The notes under the pieces were generated by a model that searched no databases, was not told where the DNA came from, and saw only the letters and a program-made list of their open reading frames with translations. Position numbers and translations under genes: made by a program. Shown one piece after another: positions 8,113 to 16,404 of a DNA stretch of 64,000 bases; within the stretch, counting starts at the first letter, position 1; each line of letters opens with the position of its first letter. Location of the stretch: the NCBI RefSeq assembly GCF_030814655.1, contig NZ_JAUSVK010000001.1, forward strand, positions 2,809,501 through 2,873,500, given 5' to 3'. This DNA comes from Labrys monachus. Its GTDB lineage: Bacteria; Pseudomonadota; Alphaproteobacteria; Rhizobiales; Labraceae.

Positions 8113-8922
8113 ATGCAGGAGCGGCAGGTGCATCCGGTCGACCAGAGCCGGAGCGGGCGCGCGATCGAGAACCGGCGCAAGCTCATCCTGGAGCAGATCA
8201 TCCGGTCCGGCTCCGCCCAGGTCGAGGAACTCGCCTCGCGCTTCAGCGTCAGCCGGATGACCATCCATCGCGATCTCGACGCCCTCACCGAGCTCGGCAT
8301 GGTGCGCAAGCAGCATGGCGGGGTGACGCTGCACGAATCCAATTCCGTGGAGAGCAGCTTTTCCTATCGCGCCCATCTGGCGGAACGGCAGAAGACGGCG
8401 ATCGCCCGGGCCGGAGCAGCGCTGGTGCAGCCGGGCCAGTCGGTCATCCTCGACGAGTCCACCACCACCCTCTACATCGCCCCGCATCTGTCGAGCGTGA
8501 CGCCGCTCACCGTGATCACCAACGGCATCGCCATGATCGACAGGCTGAAGGAGGCCCACGGCATCCAGCTCATCGGCCTCGGCGGCACGCATAATCCGAG
8601 GCTCAACGCCTTTTTCGGCCTCCTGTGCGAGAACGCCATCTCGTCGCTGAGGGCCAACATCCTGTTCATGTCGACCTCGGCCGTCTTCAACGGCGTCACC
8701 TATCACCAGGACGAGGAGGTCCTGAAGATCAAGCGCGCCTTGATGAACATCGCCCACACCAAGGTGCTGATGGTCGACAGCAGCAAATTCGGCGTGACCG
8801 CCCTGAACCGCCTTGCCGGCCTCGACGCCTTCGACGTCGTCATCACCGACAACGGCCTTCCGGAGCGCGACTGCGACCGCCTGCGCGAACAGCGCGTCAA
8901 CCTGACGGTGGTGGATTGCTGA
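8113..8922 (+). CDS. DeoR-family transcriptional regulator
   Basis: This 269-residue DeoR/GlpR-type regulator has an N-terminal winged helix-turn-helix (ENRRKLILEQII to SRMTIHRDLDALTELGMVRKQHGGV, about residues 20-70) and a C-terminal sugar-phosphate-sensing domain (DESTTTLYIAPHL, VITNGIAM, IGLGGTHN, VDSSKFG) of the isomerase-like fold. Members usually repress catabolic operons and release DNA on binding a phosphorylated intermediate. It sits between the transporter and the SDR/DhaKL genes and probably controls the whole divergent locus through the TGTTAC palindromes near 4.06 kb. The start is uncertain: TTG 8107 gives two more residues, and AAGG at 8098-8101 could serve either start. The 3' neighbour is 39 bases away. 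Confidence 0.92.
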   Translation: MQERQVHPVDQSRSGRAIENRRKLILEQIIRSGSAQVEELASRFSVSRMTIHRDLDALTELGMVRKQHGGVTLHESNSVESSFSYRAHLAERQKTAIARAGAALVQPGQSVILDESTTTLYIAPHLSSVTPLTVITNGIAMIDRLKEAHGIQLIGLGGTHNPRLNAFFGLLCENAISSLRANILFMSTSAVFNGVTYHQDEEVLKIKRALMNIAHTKVLMVDSSKFGVTALNRLAGLDAFDVVITDNGLPERDCDRLREQRVNLTVVDC

Positions 8923-8961
8923 ACCGCCGCATCCCCGACCTATCGAGCAGAGGACATACTC

Positions 8962-9726
8962 TTGGCTGACCCATTTACCTTCGAGACCGCCTTTTCCCTG
9001 AAAGGCAAGACGGCGATCGTCACCGGCGGGGCGAGCGGCATCGGCCTGGCCATCGCGCGCATGTTCGCCGAGCGGGGCGCCCGCCTCGCCCTCGTCGACC
9101 GTGACCCTGTCGTCGTGGCGGCCGCGGGCAGCCTCGGCGAAGGCCATGTCGGCATCGAGGTCGACGTTACCCGCGACGGCGCTCCGAAGCGGACGGTCGA
9201 CGACATCGCCGCCCGCTTCGGCGCCATCGACATCCTCGTCAACAATGCCGGCGTGGCGCGGCTGGCGCCGGCCGAGGAGGCGACCCGGGAGGACTGGGAC
9301 GTCACCATGGCGATCAACGTCACCGCCCCCTTCCTGTTCTCGCAGGCGGCCGGGGCGCATATGCTGCAGCGCGGCTCGGGACGGATCATCAACCTCGCCT
9401 CCCAGGCTGCCGCGGTCGCGCTGCAGTCGCATGTCGCCTATTGCACCAGCAAGGCGGCGATCGTCGGCATGACCAAGGTGCTGGCGCTGGAATGGGGGCC
9501 GCGCGGCATCACCGTCAACGCCATCAGTCCCACCGTGGTCGAGACCGAACTCGGCCGCAAGGCCTGGGCCGGCGAGGTGGGCGAAGCGATGAAGAAGCTG
9601 ATCCCGACCCGCCGCTTCGCGCAGCCCGAAGAGATCGCGCTCGCGGCCGCCTACCTCGCCAGCCCCGCGGCGGCGATGATCAACGGCGCCGATCTCGCGA
9701 TCGACGGCGGCTATACGATCCAATAG
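8962..9726 (+). CDS. SDR-family oxidoreductase, candidate tetritol dehydrogenase
   Basis: The 254-residue classical short-chain dehydrogenase has the dinucleotide motif TGGASGIG (about residues 21-28), NNAG near residue 95, a catalytic serine in NLASQAA and YCTSK as the active-site Tyr-x-x-x-Lys. It oxidises or reduces an alcohol using NAD(P). It starts with TTG, supported by AGAGGA eight bases upstream. It lies 14 bases before dhaK. Together with DhaK/DhaL and the DerI-like isomerase it reproduces the D-threitol route known from mycobacteria (dehydrogenase, tetrulose kinase, isomerase), so threitol oxidation to erythrulose is the best guess. Other polyols are possible. The family is certain; the substrate is inferred from context. 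Confidence 0.9.
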   Translation: MADPFTFETAFSLKGKTAIVTGGASGIGLAIARMFAERGARLALVDRDPVVVAAAGSLGEGHVGIEVDVTRDGAPKRTVDDIAARFGAIDILVNNAGVARLAPAEEATREDWDVTMAINVTAPFLFSQAAGAHMLQRGSGRIINLASQAAAVALQSHVAYCTSKAAIVGMTKVLALEWGPRGITVNAISPTVVETELGRKAWAGEVGEAMKKLIPTRRFAQPEEIALAAAYLASPAAAMINGADLAIDGGYTIQ

Positions 9727-9740
9727 ACAGGAAGAGGTCC

Positions 9741-10748
9741 ATGAACCGGATCATCAACGATCCCGACGAGGTCGTCGAGGACGCCCTGGCGGGCATTACC
9801 GCCGCCCACGCCGACCTGCTCGCCAAGACCGGCCACCCCCGCGTCATGCGGGCCGTCGGCGTGCCGCGGCATGGCCGCGTCGGCATCGTCACCGGCGGCG
9901 GCTCCGGCCACGAGCCGGCCTTCGTCGGCTATGTCGGCCCCGGCCTGCTCGACGCGGTGGCGATGGGCGAGGTGTTCGCCTCGCCGACGGCGCGCGCCTT
10001 CCAGCACGCCTTCAAGGCCGCCGATGGCGGGCGCGGCGTCGCCTGCCTCTACGGCAATTATGCCGGCGATAACATGAACGTGAAGATGGCGGTGAAGCTC
10101 GCCGACCGCGAGGGCCTCACCGTCAAGACCGTCGTCGCCAATGACGACGCCGCCTCCGCGCCGGCGAGCGAGCGCGACAAGCGCCGCGGCGTCGCCGGCG
10201 AGATCCTGATGTGGAAGACGGCGGCGGCGCTGGCCGCCGAGGGCGCCGACCTCGACGCGGTGATCGCCGTGGCGCGCAAGACCATCGAGAACACAAGAAG
10301 CGTCGGCATCGGCCTGTCGGCCTGCACCATCCCCGCTGCCGGCAAGCCGAATTTCACCATCAAGGATGGTGAGATGGAGGTCGGCATCGGCCATCACGGC
10401 GAGCCCGGCATCGCGGTGATGCCGACGAAATCGGCGCGGGACATGGCGGCGCTGATGCTCGACACCATCGTGCCGGACCTGCCTTTCGGCCGCGGCGACG
10501 ACGTCGCCGTGCTGATCTCCGGGCTCGGCGCCACGCCGCTGATGGAGCTCTACATCCTCTACGCGCATGTCGCGGAGATCCTCGCCGCGCAAGGCATCCG
10601 GGTCCGCCGGCGCTTCGTCGGCAATTACTTCACCTCGCTCGAGATGATGGGGGCGTCCGTCACGGTCACGCGCCTCGATCCGGAACTCGATCGCCTGATC
10701 GGCGCACCCGCGCGCTCGATCGGCTTCACCGTGACGGGAGACGAATGA
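9741..10748 (+). CDS. dhaK: DhaK-type ketose kinase, substrate-binding subunit
   Basis: This 335-residue DhaK-domain protein binds dihydroxyacetone or another short ketose covalently. The active-site features are present: GGGSGHEP with H57, NYAGDN with D110, and the hemiaminal-forming histidine in GIGHHGEPG (H218 or H219). The nucleotide-binding DhaL domain is a separate gene that overlaps it by four bases (ATGA). Because DhaL is a free protein with an intact Mg-aspartate cluster, the system could be ATP-dependent or PTS-dependent. No DhaM was found in the window, which favours ATP. With an SDR upstream and a DerI-like isomerase in the same locus, erythrulose is a plausible substrate instead of dihydroxyacetone. 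GGAAGAGG precedes the ATG. Confidence 0.92.
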   Translation: MNRIINDPDEVVEDALAGITAAHADLLAKTGHPRVMRAVGVPRHGRVGIVTGGGSGHEPAFVGYVGPGLLDAVAMGEVFASPTARAFQHAFKAADGGRGVACLYGNYAGDNMNVKMAVKLADREGLTVKTVVANDDAASAPASERDKRRGVAGEILMWKTAAALAAEGADLDAVIAVARKTIENTRSVGIGLSACTIPAAGKPNFTIKDGEMEVGIGHHGEPGIAVMPTKSARDMAALMLDTIVPDLPFGRGDDVAVLISGLGATPLMELYILYAHVAEILAAQGIRVRRRFVGNYFTSLEMMGASVTVTRLDPELDRLIGAPARSIGFTVTGDE

Positions 10749-11389
10749 TGGCGCAGAGCGTCGATCTGAACGCAGCCGGCCCGATCCTCGGCGACATCGT
10801 CGCCGTCATCGTGGGCAATGCGGCCTATCTCAGCGAGCTCGACGGCGCCACCGGCGACGGCGATCACGGCGTCAACATGGGCAAGGGCTTCCGCATCACC
10901 GGGCAGAAGCTCGCCGCCGCGCCGCAGCCTCTCGGCGAGGGCTTCGCCACGCTGGCGGAGACGCTGCTCGACGAGATCGGCGGCTCGATGGGGCCGCTCT
11001 ATGGCAGCTTCTTCCTCGACATGTCGACCTATCTGCGCGGCAGGACCAGCATCGACCGCGCCGGCTTCGGCCAGATGCTGCACAAGGGCATCGATGCCGT
11101 CATCGACCTCGGCGAGGCCAAGGTCGGCGACAAGTCGCTGGTCGACGTGCTCATCCCCGCCATCACCGCCTATGACGATGCCGTGGCGCGGGGCGAGGAT
11201 TTCGCCGCCTGCCTCGATGCCCTGAAGGACGGCGCCGACCGCGGCTTCGAATCGACCAAGGGCCTGGTGGCGAAGATCGGCCGCGCCAGCCGCCTCGGCG
11301 AGCGCTCGCGCGGCTTCTACGACGCCGGCGCCGCCTCCTGCCGCATGATCCTGCACGCCCTCGCCGACGGCCTGCAGAAGCGGCTCTAG
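10745..11389 (+). CDS. dhaL: DhaL-type nucleotide-binding subunit of the ketose kinase
   Basis: The 214-residue all-helical DhaL subunit carries the ATP/Mg site DGATGDGDHG (D33, D38, D40, H41), and GGSMGPLYG follows as in the family. It transfers the gamma phosphate to the ketose held by DhaK. It overlaps dhaK by ATGA, so translation is coupled. It is the last gene of the operon that starts with the DeoR gene or the SDR; 125 bases follow before an unrelated thioesterase-like gene, with no clear terminator. The start could be ATG 10745 or the next codon. Function as a kinase subunit is well supported; the exact ketose is not. Confidence 0.92.
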   Translation: MMAQSVDLNAAGPILGDIVAVIVGNAAYLSELDGATGDGDHGVNMGKGFRITGQKLAAAPQPLGEGFATLAETLLDEIGGSMGPLYGSFFLDMSTYLRGRTSIDRAGFGQMLHKGIDAVIDLGEAKVGDKSLVDVLIPAITAYDDAVARGEDFAACLDALKDGADRGFESTKGLVAKIGRASRLGERSRGFYDAGAASCRMILHALADGLQKRL

Positions 11390-11514
11390 ACGGAGGCCAT
11401 GGGAGGGCAGCGGCTTTCGAGATCGCAGCGATGACGGGCGGAATTGCTTTGTGAACAGGGCGCCCTCACGCTATCCACGCCTGCTGCTCACGCGGATCCG
11501 GGGATGAATGTCCG

Positions 11515-11976
11515 ATGGAGAACGACCAGTCGCGCGCCCTGACGGCCTATCTGCACGCCCACATCCCGTTGTCGGCAGCCATGCAGGTGTCTGTCGTCGC
11601 GGCGTCCACCGACGCCGTGGTGCTGGGCGCCCCTCTGGAGCCGAACATCAACCATCGAAGCACGGTGTTCGGCGGCAGCGCATCGGCGGTCGCGATCCTG
11701 GCGGCATGGTCTCTTCTCCACCTTCGCCTGACGGCCGACGGGCTTCCCAGCCGCCTGGTGATCCAGTCGAACCGGATGGACTACGATCGGCCCATCTCCG
11801 GCGCCTTCACTGCGACCTCCTCGCTTTCCGACCCGTCGGGATGGCCGCGCTTCGTCAAGACGCTCGCCCGGCACAAACGGGCGCGCATCGAGGCGCGAGC
11901 GATCCTCACCTATGGCGAGGCCGTCGCCGGACGTTTCGAGGGCGAGTTCGTCGCCTTCCTGCCGGAGACGGCCTGA
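11515..11976 (+). CDS. YiiD C-terminal-like hotdog thioesterase
   Basis: This 153-residue single-domain hotdog-fold protein resembles the C-terminal domain of E. coli YiiD (FabY), a putative thioesterase. Recognisable features are IPLSAAMQV, LGAPLEPNINHRSTVFGGS and the aspartate/asparagine pair near NRMDYDRPI. It would hydrolyse an acyl thioester in the cytoplasm, but no substrate can be read. It stands alone between the polyol operon and the convergent LysR gene, 161 bases of apparently empty sequence lying beyond it. The only upstream signal noticed is a weak GGGGATG-type stretch just before the ATG. The family call is fairly secure from motif recognition; a link to the neighbouring pathways is unlikely. 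Confidence 0.75.
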   Translation: MENDQSRALTAYLHAHIPLSAAMQVSVVAASTDAVVLGAPLEPNINHRSTVFGGSASAVAILAAWSLLHLRLTADGLPSRLVIQSNRMDYDRPISGAFTATSSLSDPSGWPRFVKTLARHKRARIEARAILTYGEAVAGRFEGEFVAFLPETA

Positions 11977-12137
11977 TCGCCAGGCGCTCAACGCTGCCGC
12001 CAAGGCAGCGGGCGAGCCGGGATATGGCGCCTATTGGGCCGGGCAGGGCGCCCCGCTGGCGCGGGCGATGCCGGCGGGAAGCTGATGTCGGCGCCGACCG
12101 CGAGCCGTCGCCGCCGGAAGGCGGGCGCGGCCGGCGG

Positions 12138-13049
12138 TCAGGCCTCGGAAACGCTGCGTAGATGGTCCTCCAGTGCCGCGATGAAGGCGCGGATGATCGG
12201 CCTTTCCGCTTCCGCGCTGCGGAAGGCGACGTAATGCTGAGAGTAGAAGGCATATTTGTCGCGCTGGACGGCCCGCATCTGTCCATCCGCCACCCAGGGC
12301 TCGGCGAGATGGCTCGGCAGGAAGCCGATGAAGTGGCCGGACAGGACGAGCATGGCCTGCGCCTCCATCTGCAGCACCGAAGCCGCCGCCTTGGGGTGCC
12401 CGATGCGGTAGAGATCGTCGAGATGGCGATAGCCGCGCACCGAGAGGCGGGCGGCCTCGATCTGGGCCCGGCTGATGGTGCCGTCGGAAACGGCGAAGAG
12501 CGGATGGTCGCGGCCGCAATAGAGGCAGTTGGGCTCGCGATAGACCGGCTTGTAGACGACGCCGGGCGCCTGCTGCGAGAACGGGCCGATGACGACGTCC
12601 CGCCCGCCCTCGGCCACGGCCTGTTCGAGCTCGAGCGGCGTCGCCTGGCTGAGGTCGATCATCACGTCGAAATCGGACTGCAGCATGCGCGCCATCGCAT
12701 GCTGCAGTCCGAGCTGCCGGCTGGTGACGACGCCGTCGACGATGCCGAGCCGCAGCCGGCCGGTGAGGCGACCGTTCACGGCCGCGACGCGGTAGCGGAA
12801 ATCCTCGATGTCGGCGAAGAGCTTCAGCGCGGCGTCATAGGTCGCCTGGCCGAGATCGGTCAGCCGGAAGGCCTTGCGCCCGCGCACGCAGAGCTGGCCG
12901 CCGATGCGCTGCTCCATCTCGGCCAGATGGGTGCTGAGGGTCGATTGCGAGAGGTTGAGCACGATCTGCGCGCCGGAAAAGCCGCCGGCCTCCACCAGCG
13001 CGACGAAGACGCGCAGGAGGCGGAGGTCGATATTGTCGAGCCTGCGCAT
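12138..13049 (-). CDS. LysR-family transcriptional regulator
   Basis: The 303-residue LysR-type regulator has an N-terminal winged helix-turn-helix (residues 8-66: LRLLRVFVALVEAGGFSGAQ, LSQSTLSTHLAEMEQRIG) and a C-terminal inducer-binding domain of the periplasmic-protein fold starting near residue 93. It is transcribed away from the SDR/creatininase operon, the standard LysR arrangement, so it probably activates that operon in response to its substrate. The 125-base divergent gap contains two palindromes (13089-13104 and 13113-13128) suited to a LysR tetramer. No special residue changes are visible. The family assignment is secure; the inducer is unknown. Confidence 0.93.
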   Translation of the reverse strand: MRRLDNIDLRLLRVFVALVEAGGFSGAQIVLNLSQSTLSTHLAEMEQRIGGQLCVRGRKAFRLTDLGQATYDAALKLFADIEDFRYRVAAVNGRLTGRLRLGIVDGVVTSRQLGLQHAMARMLQSDFDVMIDLSQATPLELEQAVAEGGRDVVIGPFSQQAPGVVYKPVYREPNCLYCGRDHPLFAVSDGTISRAQIEAARLSVRGYRHLDDLYRIGHPKAAASVLQMEAQAMLVLSGHFIGFLPSHLAEPWVADGQMRAVQRDKYAFYSQHYVAFRSAEAERPIIRAFIAALEDHLRSVSEA

Positions 13050-13088
13050 GGCTTGCCCTTACATTGATGTTTCCCGATGTGACAATCG

Positions 13089-13128
13089 GAATATTTTGAT
13101 ATTCGGCAAAGCATTTTCTGCAGAATAT
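13089..13128. promoter_or_regulatory. Paired palindromes in the LysR divergent promoter
   Basis: GAATAT-TTTG-ATATTC (13089-13104) and ATTTTCTGCAGAATAT (13113-13128, with perfect core TTCTGCAGAA at 13116-13125) stand 24 bases apart centre to centre. The region is far more AT-rich than its surroundings. Two neighbouring dyads between divergent genes fit recognition and activation sites of a LysR tetramer. The second dyad overlaps an in-frame ATG at 13127, one reason to prefer the SDR start at 13175. Confidence 0.5.
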
Positions 13129-13174
13129 GGAGGGGCAAGACACCTCGCAGCGACATGATGAGACTCCTCTCCGC

Positions 13175-13930
13175 ATGACCCTCTCCTTCCGCGGTTCCAC
13201 TGTCCTGATCACCGGCGCCAGCCGGGGCATCGGGCTCGGCCTCGCCGAGGCCTTCGCCGCGGCGGGCGCGGCGCTGCACATGCTCGCGGACGACGAAGCG
13301 GTGCTGGAACGCGCCTCGGCTCTCGGTGTGCGCGGGCATGTCGCCGACATCACCGACGCGGAGGCGGTCTCGGCCGCCATCGGCGGCATCGGCCGGATCG
13401 ACGTGCTCGTCAACAATGCCGGCTTCGAGCGCATGACGCCGCTGCTGGACGAGGATCCCGAGACCGAACGCATCTTCCGCCGCATCATCGACGTCAACGT
13501 CGTCGGCACGAGCCTCGTCACCCGCCGCGCGCTGCCCCGCATGGGCGAGGGCGGGGCGATCATCAACACTGCCTCGATCTGGGGCCGTGTCGCTGAACCG
13601 CTGTTCGGCGCCTATGTCGCCTCCAAGCATGCCATCATCGGACTGACCAAGACCTGGGCCAGAGAACTCGGCCCTCGCGGCATCCGGGTCAACGCGGTCT
13701 GCCCGGGCTGGGTGCGCACAGGCGCCGCCATGAATTCGCTGGCGCGCATGGCCGAACGCACCGGCCGGAGCGAGGAGGCACTCCTCGTCGACATCGTCGG
13801 GGCGCAGGCGTTGCCGGGCCTGATGGAGCCTTCGGACGTCGCCGGCCCCTATCTCTATCTTGCCTCCGATCTCGCCCGCAACGTCACCGGGCAGACTCTG
13901 GGCGTCGACCGGGGAGAAGTGCCGTGGTGA
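13175..13930 (+). CDS. SDR-family oxidoreductase, first gene of the creatininase operon
   Basis: This 251-residue classical SDR has TGASRGIG near residues 13-20, NNAG near residue 81, a catalytic serine in NTASIWG and YVASK as the Tyr-Lys pair. The C-terminal LYLASDLARNVTGQTLGVDRG is the usual SDR end. It uses NAD(P) on an alcohol or ketone that cannot be named. It opens an operon with a second SDR, a creatininase, a ureohydrolase and an ABC importer, with very tight spacing. ATG 13175 is chosen as the start of homology; ATG 13127, within a palindrome, would add 16 residues. Its role beside amidohydrolases is unexplained; it could act on the side chain of a guanidino compound. Confidence 0.9.
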   Translation: MTLSFRGSTVLITGASRGIGLGLAEAFAAAGAALHMLADDEAVLERASALGVRGHVADITDAEAVSAAIGGIGRIDVLVNNAGFERMTPLLDEDPETERIFRRIIDVNVVGTSLVTRRALPRMGEGGAIINTASIWGRVAEPLFGAYVASKHAIIGLTKTWARELGPRGIRVNAVCPGWVRTGAAMNSLARMAERTGRSEEALLVDIVGAQALPGLMEPSDVAGPYLYLASDLARNVTGQTLGVDRGEVPW

Positions 13931-14631
13931 AGCCGCTCCAGGACAAGCGGGCGCTGGTGACGGGCGCCGCCAACGGCATCGGCCGCGCCACGGCGCTGGC
14001 CCTCGCCGAAGCGGGCGCGCAGGTGGTCGGGCTCGACCTCGCGGCGGCGTCCTCGCCCTGTCCGATCCTCGCCTGCGACCTCGCGGTCGAAAGCGACATC
14101 GTCGCGGCGGTCGCCGAGGCGGCGGCGCGGCTCGGCGGCATCGACATCCTCGTCAACAATGCCGGCATCCTCCAGGAGGCGCCGCTCGCCGACATCACCG
14201 CGGACCTGATCGACCGGCATTTCGCCGTGAACGTCCGCGGCGCGATCCTCGTCACCCGCCAGGTCCTGCCGCATCTCGGCGAGGGCGGGCGCATCGTCAA
14301 CCTCGCCTCCGAACTCGCCTATCTCGGCCGCAGCAACGCTTCGGTCTATGTCGCGACCAAGGCGGCGATCCTCGGGCTCACGCGGTCCTGGGCCCGCGAG
14401 CTGGCGCCGGGCATCCTCGTCAACGCGGTGGCGCCGGGCCCGACCGACACGGCCCTCCTCGCCTTCGAGACGCTGACGCCCGAGCAGCAGGCCCTCGAGA
14501 CCGCCCATCCGCTCGGCCGTATCGGCCGCCCGGAGGAAGTCGCCGCCGCCATCGTCTTCCTCGCCGGCCCCGGCGCGAGCTTCTTCACCGGCCAGTGCCT
14601 CGGCGCCAATGGCGGGGCGGCCATGCCATGA
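13924..14631 (+). CDS. SDR-family oxidoreductase, second gene of the creatininase operon
   Basis: The 235-residue classical SDR has TGAANGIG near residues 14-21, NNAG near residue 78 and YVATK as the active-site pair. It begins with GTG at 13924 or 13927, overlapping the end of the first SDR (GTGA), so the two are translationally coupled. The two SDRs are clearly different sequences, not a recent duplication. They may act in sequence on one substrate or form a heteromer. Its stop overlaps the creatininase ATG (ATGA). The cofactor is NAD(P) by family. The substrate is unknown. Confidence 0.9.
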   Translation: MVKPLQDKRALVTGAANGIGRATALALAEAGAQVVGLDLAAASSPCPILACDLAVESDIVAAVAEAAARLGGIDILVNNAGILQEAPLADITADLIDRHFAVNVRGAILVTRQVLPHLGEGGRIVNLASELAYLGRSNASVYVATKAAILGLTRSWARELAPGILVNAVAPGPTDTALLAFETLTPEQQALETAHPLGRIGRPEEVAAAIVFLAGPGASFFTGQCLGANGGAAMP

Positions 14632-15416
14632 GCACCGCGTTGACCGACAGCGTCCACCTCGCCGAATTGCCCTGGCCCGAATTCGCCCGCCGCATCGCCG
14701 AGGGCGCCCCCGTCTTCCTGCCGCTCGGCTCGACCGAGCAGCATGGCCGCCATATGGCGATGAACGTCGACGTCGTCCTGCCCACGGCGGTGTGCGAGCG
14801 GGTGGCGCTCAAGGTCGGTGGCCTCGTCGCGCCCGCCATTGCCTACGGCAACCGGTCCCAGCCGCGGACCGGCGGCGGGCCGGCTTTTCCGGGTACGCTC
14901 AATCTCGCCGCCGCGACGCTTTCGGCTGTCATCCGTGACGTGCTGCTCGACCTCTTCCGCCATGACGTGCGCCGCATCGTCGTCGTCAACGGCCATTACG
15001 AAAACATCTGGCCCGCCGTCGAAGGCATCGAGCTGATGCTGGACGCGGTCGGGCGGGAACGCAGCGACGGACTCGTGGTCCTGCGCATCGACCATTGGGA
15101 CATGGTGCGGCCGGAAACCATCGCCCGCATCTTTCCCGACGGCTATCCGGGCATCGAGCTCGAACATGCCAGCGTGATCGAGACCTCGATGATGCTGGCG
15201 CTCCGGCCGGACCTCGTCGATCTGCGGGCCGCGCTGCATGACGGGCCCGCCCGCTTCCGGCCCTATGACCGCTACCCCGTGCCGCCGTCCGAAGTGCCGC
15301 CGTCCGGCGTGCTGTCGCTGACGGAAGGATCCTCGGCCGAGAAGGGCGAGTGGCTGCTCGCCGATGCGGTCGATGGCATCGAACGGGCCGTGCGCGAAGA
15401 ATTCGGAATGCAATGA
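14628..15416 (+). CDS. Creatininase-family amidohydrolase
   Basis: This 262-residue protein is very close, as I recall it, to Pseudomonas creatininase, which opens creatinine to creatine using two metal ions. Metal and catalytic residues are present: E37 and H39 (STEQHG), D48 (MNVD), H123 and E125 (NGHYEN), W157 (HWDM), E179 and H180 (LEHAS). The second gating tryptophan of the Pseudomonas enzyme (W174) is replaced here by I176, so the pocket may accept a different cyclic amide or imide. It overlaps the preceding SDR by ATGA and ends four bases before a ureohydrolase gene. A creatinine-like ring opened here and then split by the ureohydrolase is the simplest reading. Broader family members act on other amides. 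Confidence 0.85.
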   Translation: MSTALTDSVHLAELPWPEFARRIAEGAPVFLPLGSTEQHGRHMAMNVDVVLPTAVCERVALKVGGLVAPAIAYGNRSQPRTGGGPAFPGTLNLAAATLSAVIRDVLLDLFRHDVRRIVVVNGHYENIWPAVEGIELMLDAVGRERSDGLVVLRIDHWDMVRPETIARIFPDGYPGIELEHASVIETSMMLALRPDLVDLRAALHDGPARFRPYDRYPVPPSEVPPSGVLSLTEGSSAEKGEWLLADAVDGIERAVREEFGMQ

Positions 15417-15420
15417 GGCG

Positions 15421-16404
15421 ATGATGGATGTGAACTACCAACCAGTCGATGCGGCCGTCGTGCCTCGTTTCGCCGGCGTCTCGACGTTCATGCGCCTGCC
15501 GCTCGTCGCCGATGCGGCGGGGCTCGACATCGCGCTCTTCGGCATTCCCTGGGACGGGGGCACCACCAACCGGGCCGGGGCGCGTCACGGGCCGCGGGAG
15601 GTCCGCAGCCAGTCGAGCCTGATGCGCCGCGTCCACCATGTCTCCGGCATCGAGCCCTTCAGCCTCGCCCGCATCGCGGATGTCGGCGATCTCTCGGTCA
15701 ATCCCATCGACCTGCAGGACGGGATGGCCCGCATCGAGGCCGGTGTCGGCGCCATCGTCGAGGCCGGGGCGATCCCGCTCGGCATCGGCGGCGACCACCT
15801 GACCACCTTGCCGGTACTGCGCGCCGTCGCCCGTCGTCGTCCGGTCGGACTTATCCATTTCGACGCGCATTCGGACACCAACGACACCTATTTCGGCAAC
15901 AACCCCTACACCCACGGCACGCCGTTCCGCCGCGCCGTGGAGGAGGGGCTGGTCGACCCGAAGCGCACCATCCAGATCGGCATTCGCGGCTCGATCTACG
16001 ATCCCGGCGAGCATGACTGGGCCCGCGCCCAGGGCATCCGCGTGCTGTATATGGAGGAATTCGTCAGCCGCGGCCCCGTCGAGGTCATGGCCGAGGCGAG
16101 GCGCATCGTCGGGGAGGGCGCTACCTACGTTTCCTTCGACATCGACAGCATCGATCCGTCGATGGCGCCGGGAACGGGCACGCCGGAGATCGGCGGCTTC
16201 TCGACCCGCGAGGCCCAGCAGATGGTGCGCCTGCTCGAAGGCGTCGACATCGTCGGCGCCGACGTCGTCGAGGTTTCGCCGCCCTTCGACGTGGCCGGCC
16301 TCACTGCCCTGGCGGGGGCGACCATGGCCTTCGAACTCGTCTGCGTCATCGCCAGGGCGGTCGCCGCCCGCCGTGGCCCGGCGGGCGCCGCCGCCATGGC
16401 CTGA
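15421..16404 (+). CDS. Ureohydrolase (agmatinase family), guanidinopropionase/guanidinobutyrase-like
   Basis: The 327-residue binuclear metal hydrolase releases urea from a guanidino group. All metal ligands are visible: H126 (GGDHLTT), D148, H150 and D152 (FDAHSD), and D240 and D242 (SFDIDSID). The N-terminal PWDGGTTNRAGARHGPREVR stretch and the overall sequence recall Pseudomonas 3-guanidinopropionase GpuA more than agmatinase SpeB. 3-Guanidinopropionate is an isomer-like analogue of creatine, so directly after a creatininase this enzyme is a candidate creatine-type ureohydrolase, replacing the usual M24-fold creatinase. That is inference. The start may be ATG 15421 or 15424. The ABC binding-protein gene follows after about 130 bases. 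Confidence 0.88.
   Translation: MMDVNYQPVDAAVVPRFAGVSTFMRLPLVADAAGLDIALFGIPWDGGTTNRAGARHGPREVRSQSSLMRRVHHVSGIEPFSLARIADVGDLSVNPIDLQDGMARIEAGVGAIVEAGAIPLGIGGDHLTTLPVLRAVARRRPVGLIHFDAHSDTNDTYFGNNPYTHGTPFRRAVEEGLVDPKRTIQIGIRGSIYDPGEHDWARAQGIRVLYMEEFVSRGPVEVMAEARRIVGEGATYVSFDIDSIDPSMAPGTGTPEIGGFSTREAQQMVRLLEGVDIVGADVVEVSPPFDVAGLTALAGATMAFELVCVIARAVAARRGPAGAAAMA

Noticed and set aside
9741-11389. PTS-dependent dihydroxyacetone kinase.
   Set aside because: No DhaM or other PTS gene is in the window, so an ATP-dependent kinase is more likely.
14628-15416. Assignment to the mycofactocin MftE or FAPy deformylase branches of the creatininase family.
   Set aside because: The sequence matches true creatininase motifs much more closely and no mycofactocin or deazaflavin genes are nearby.
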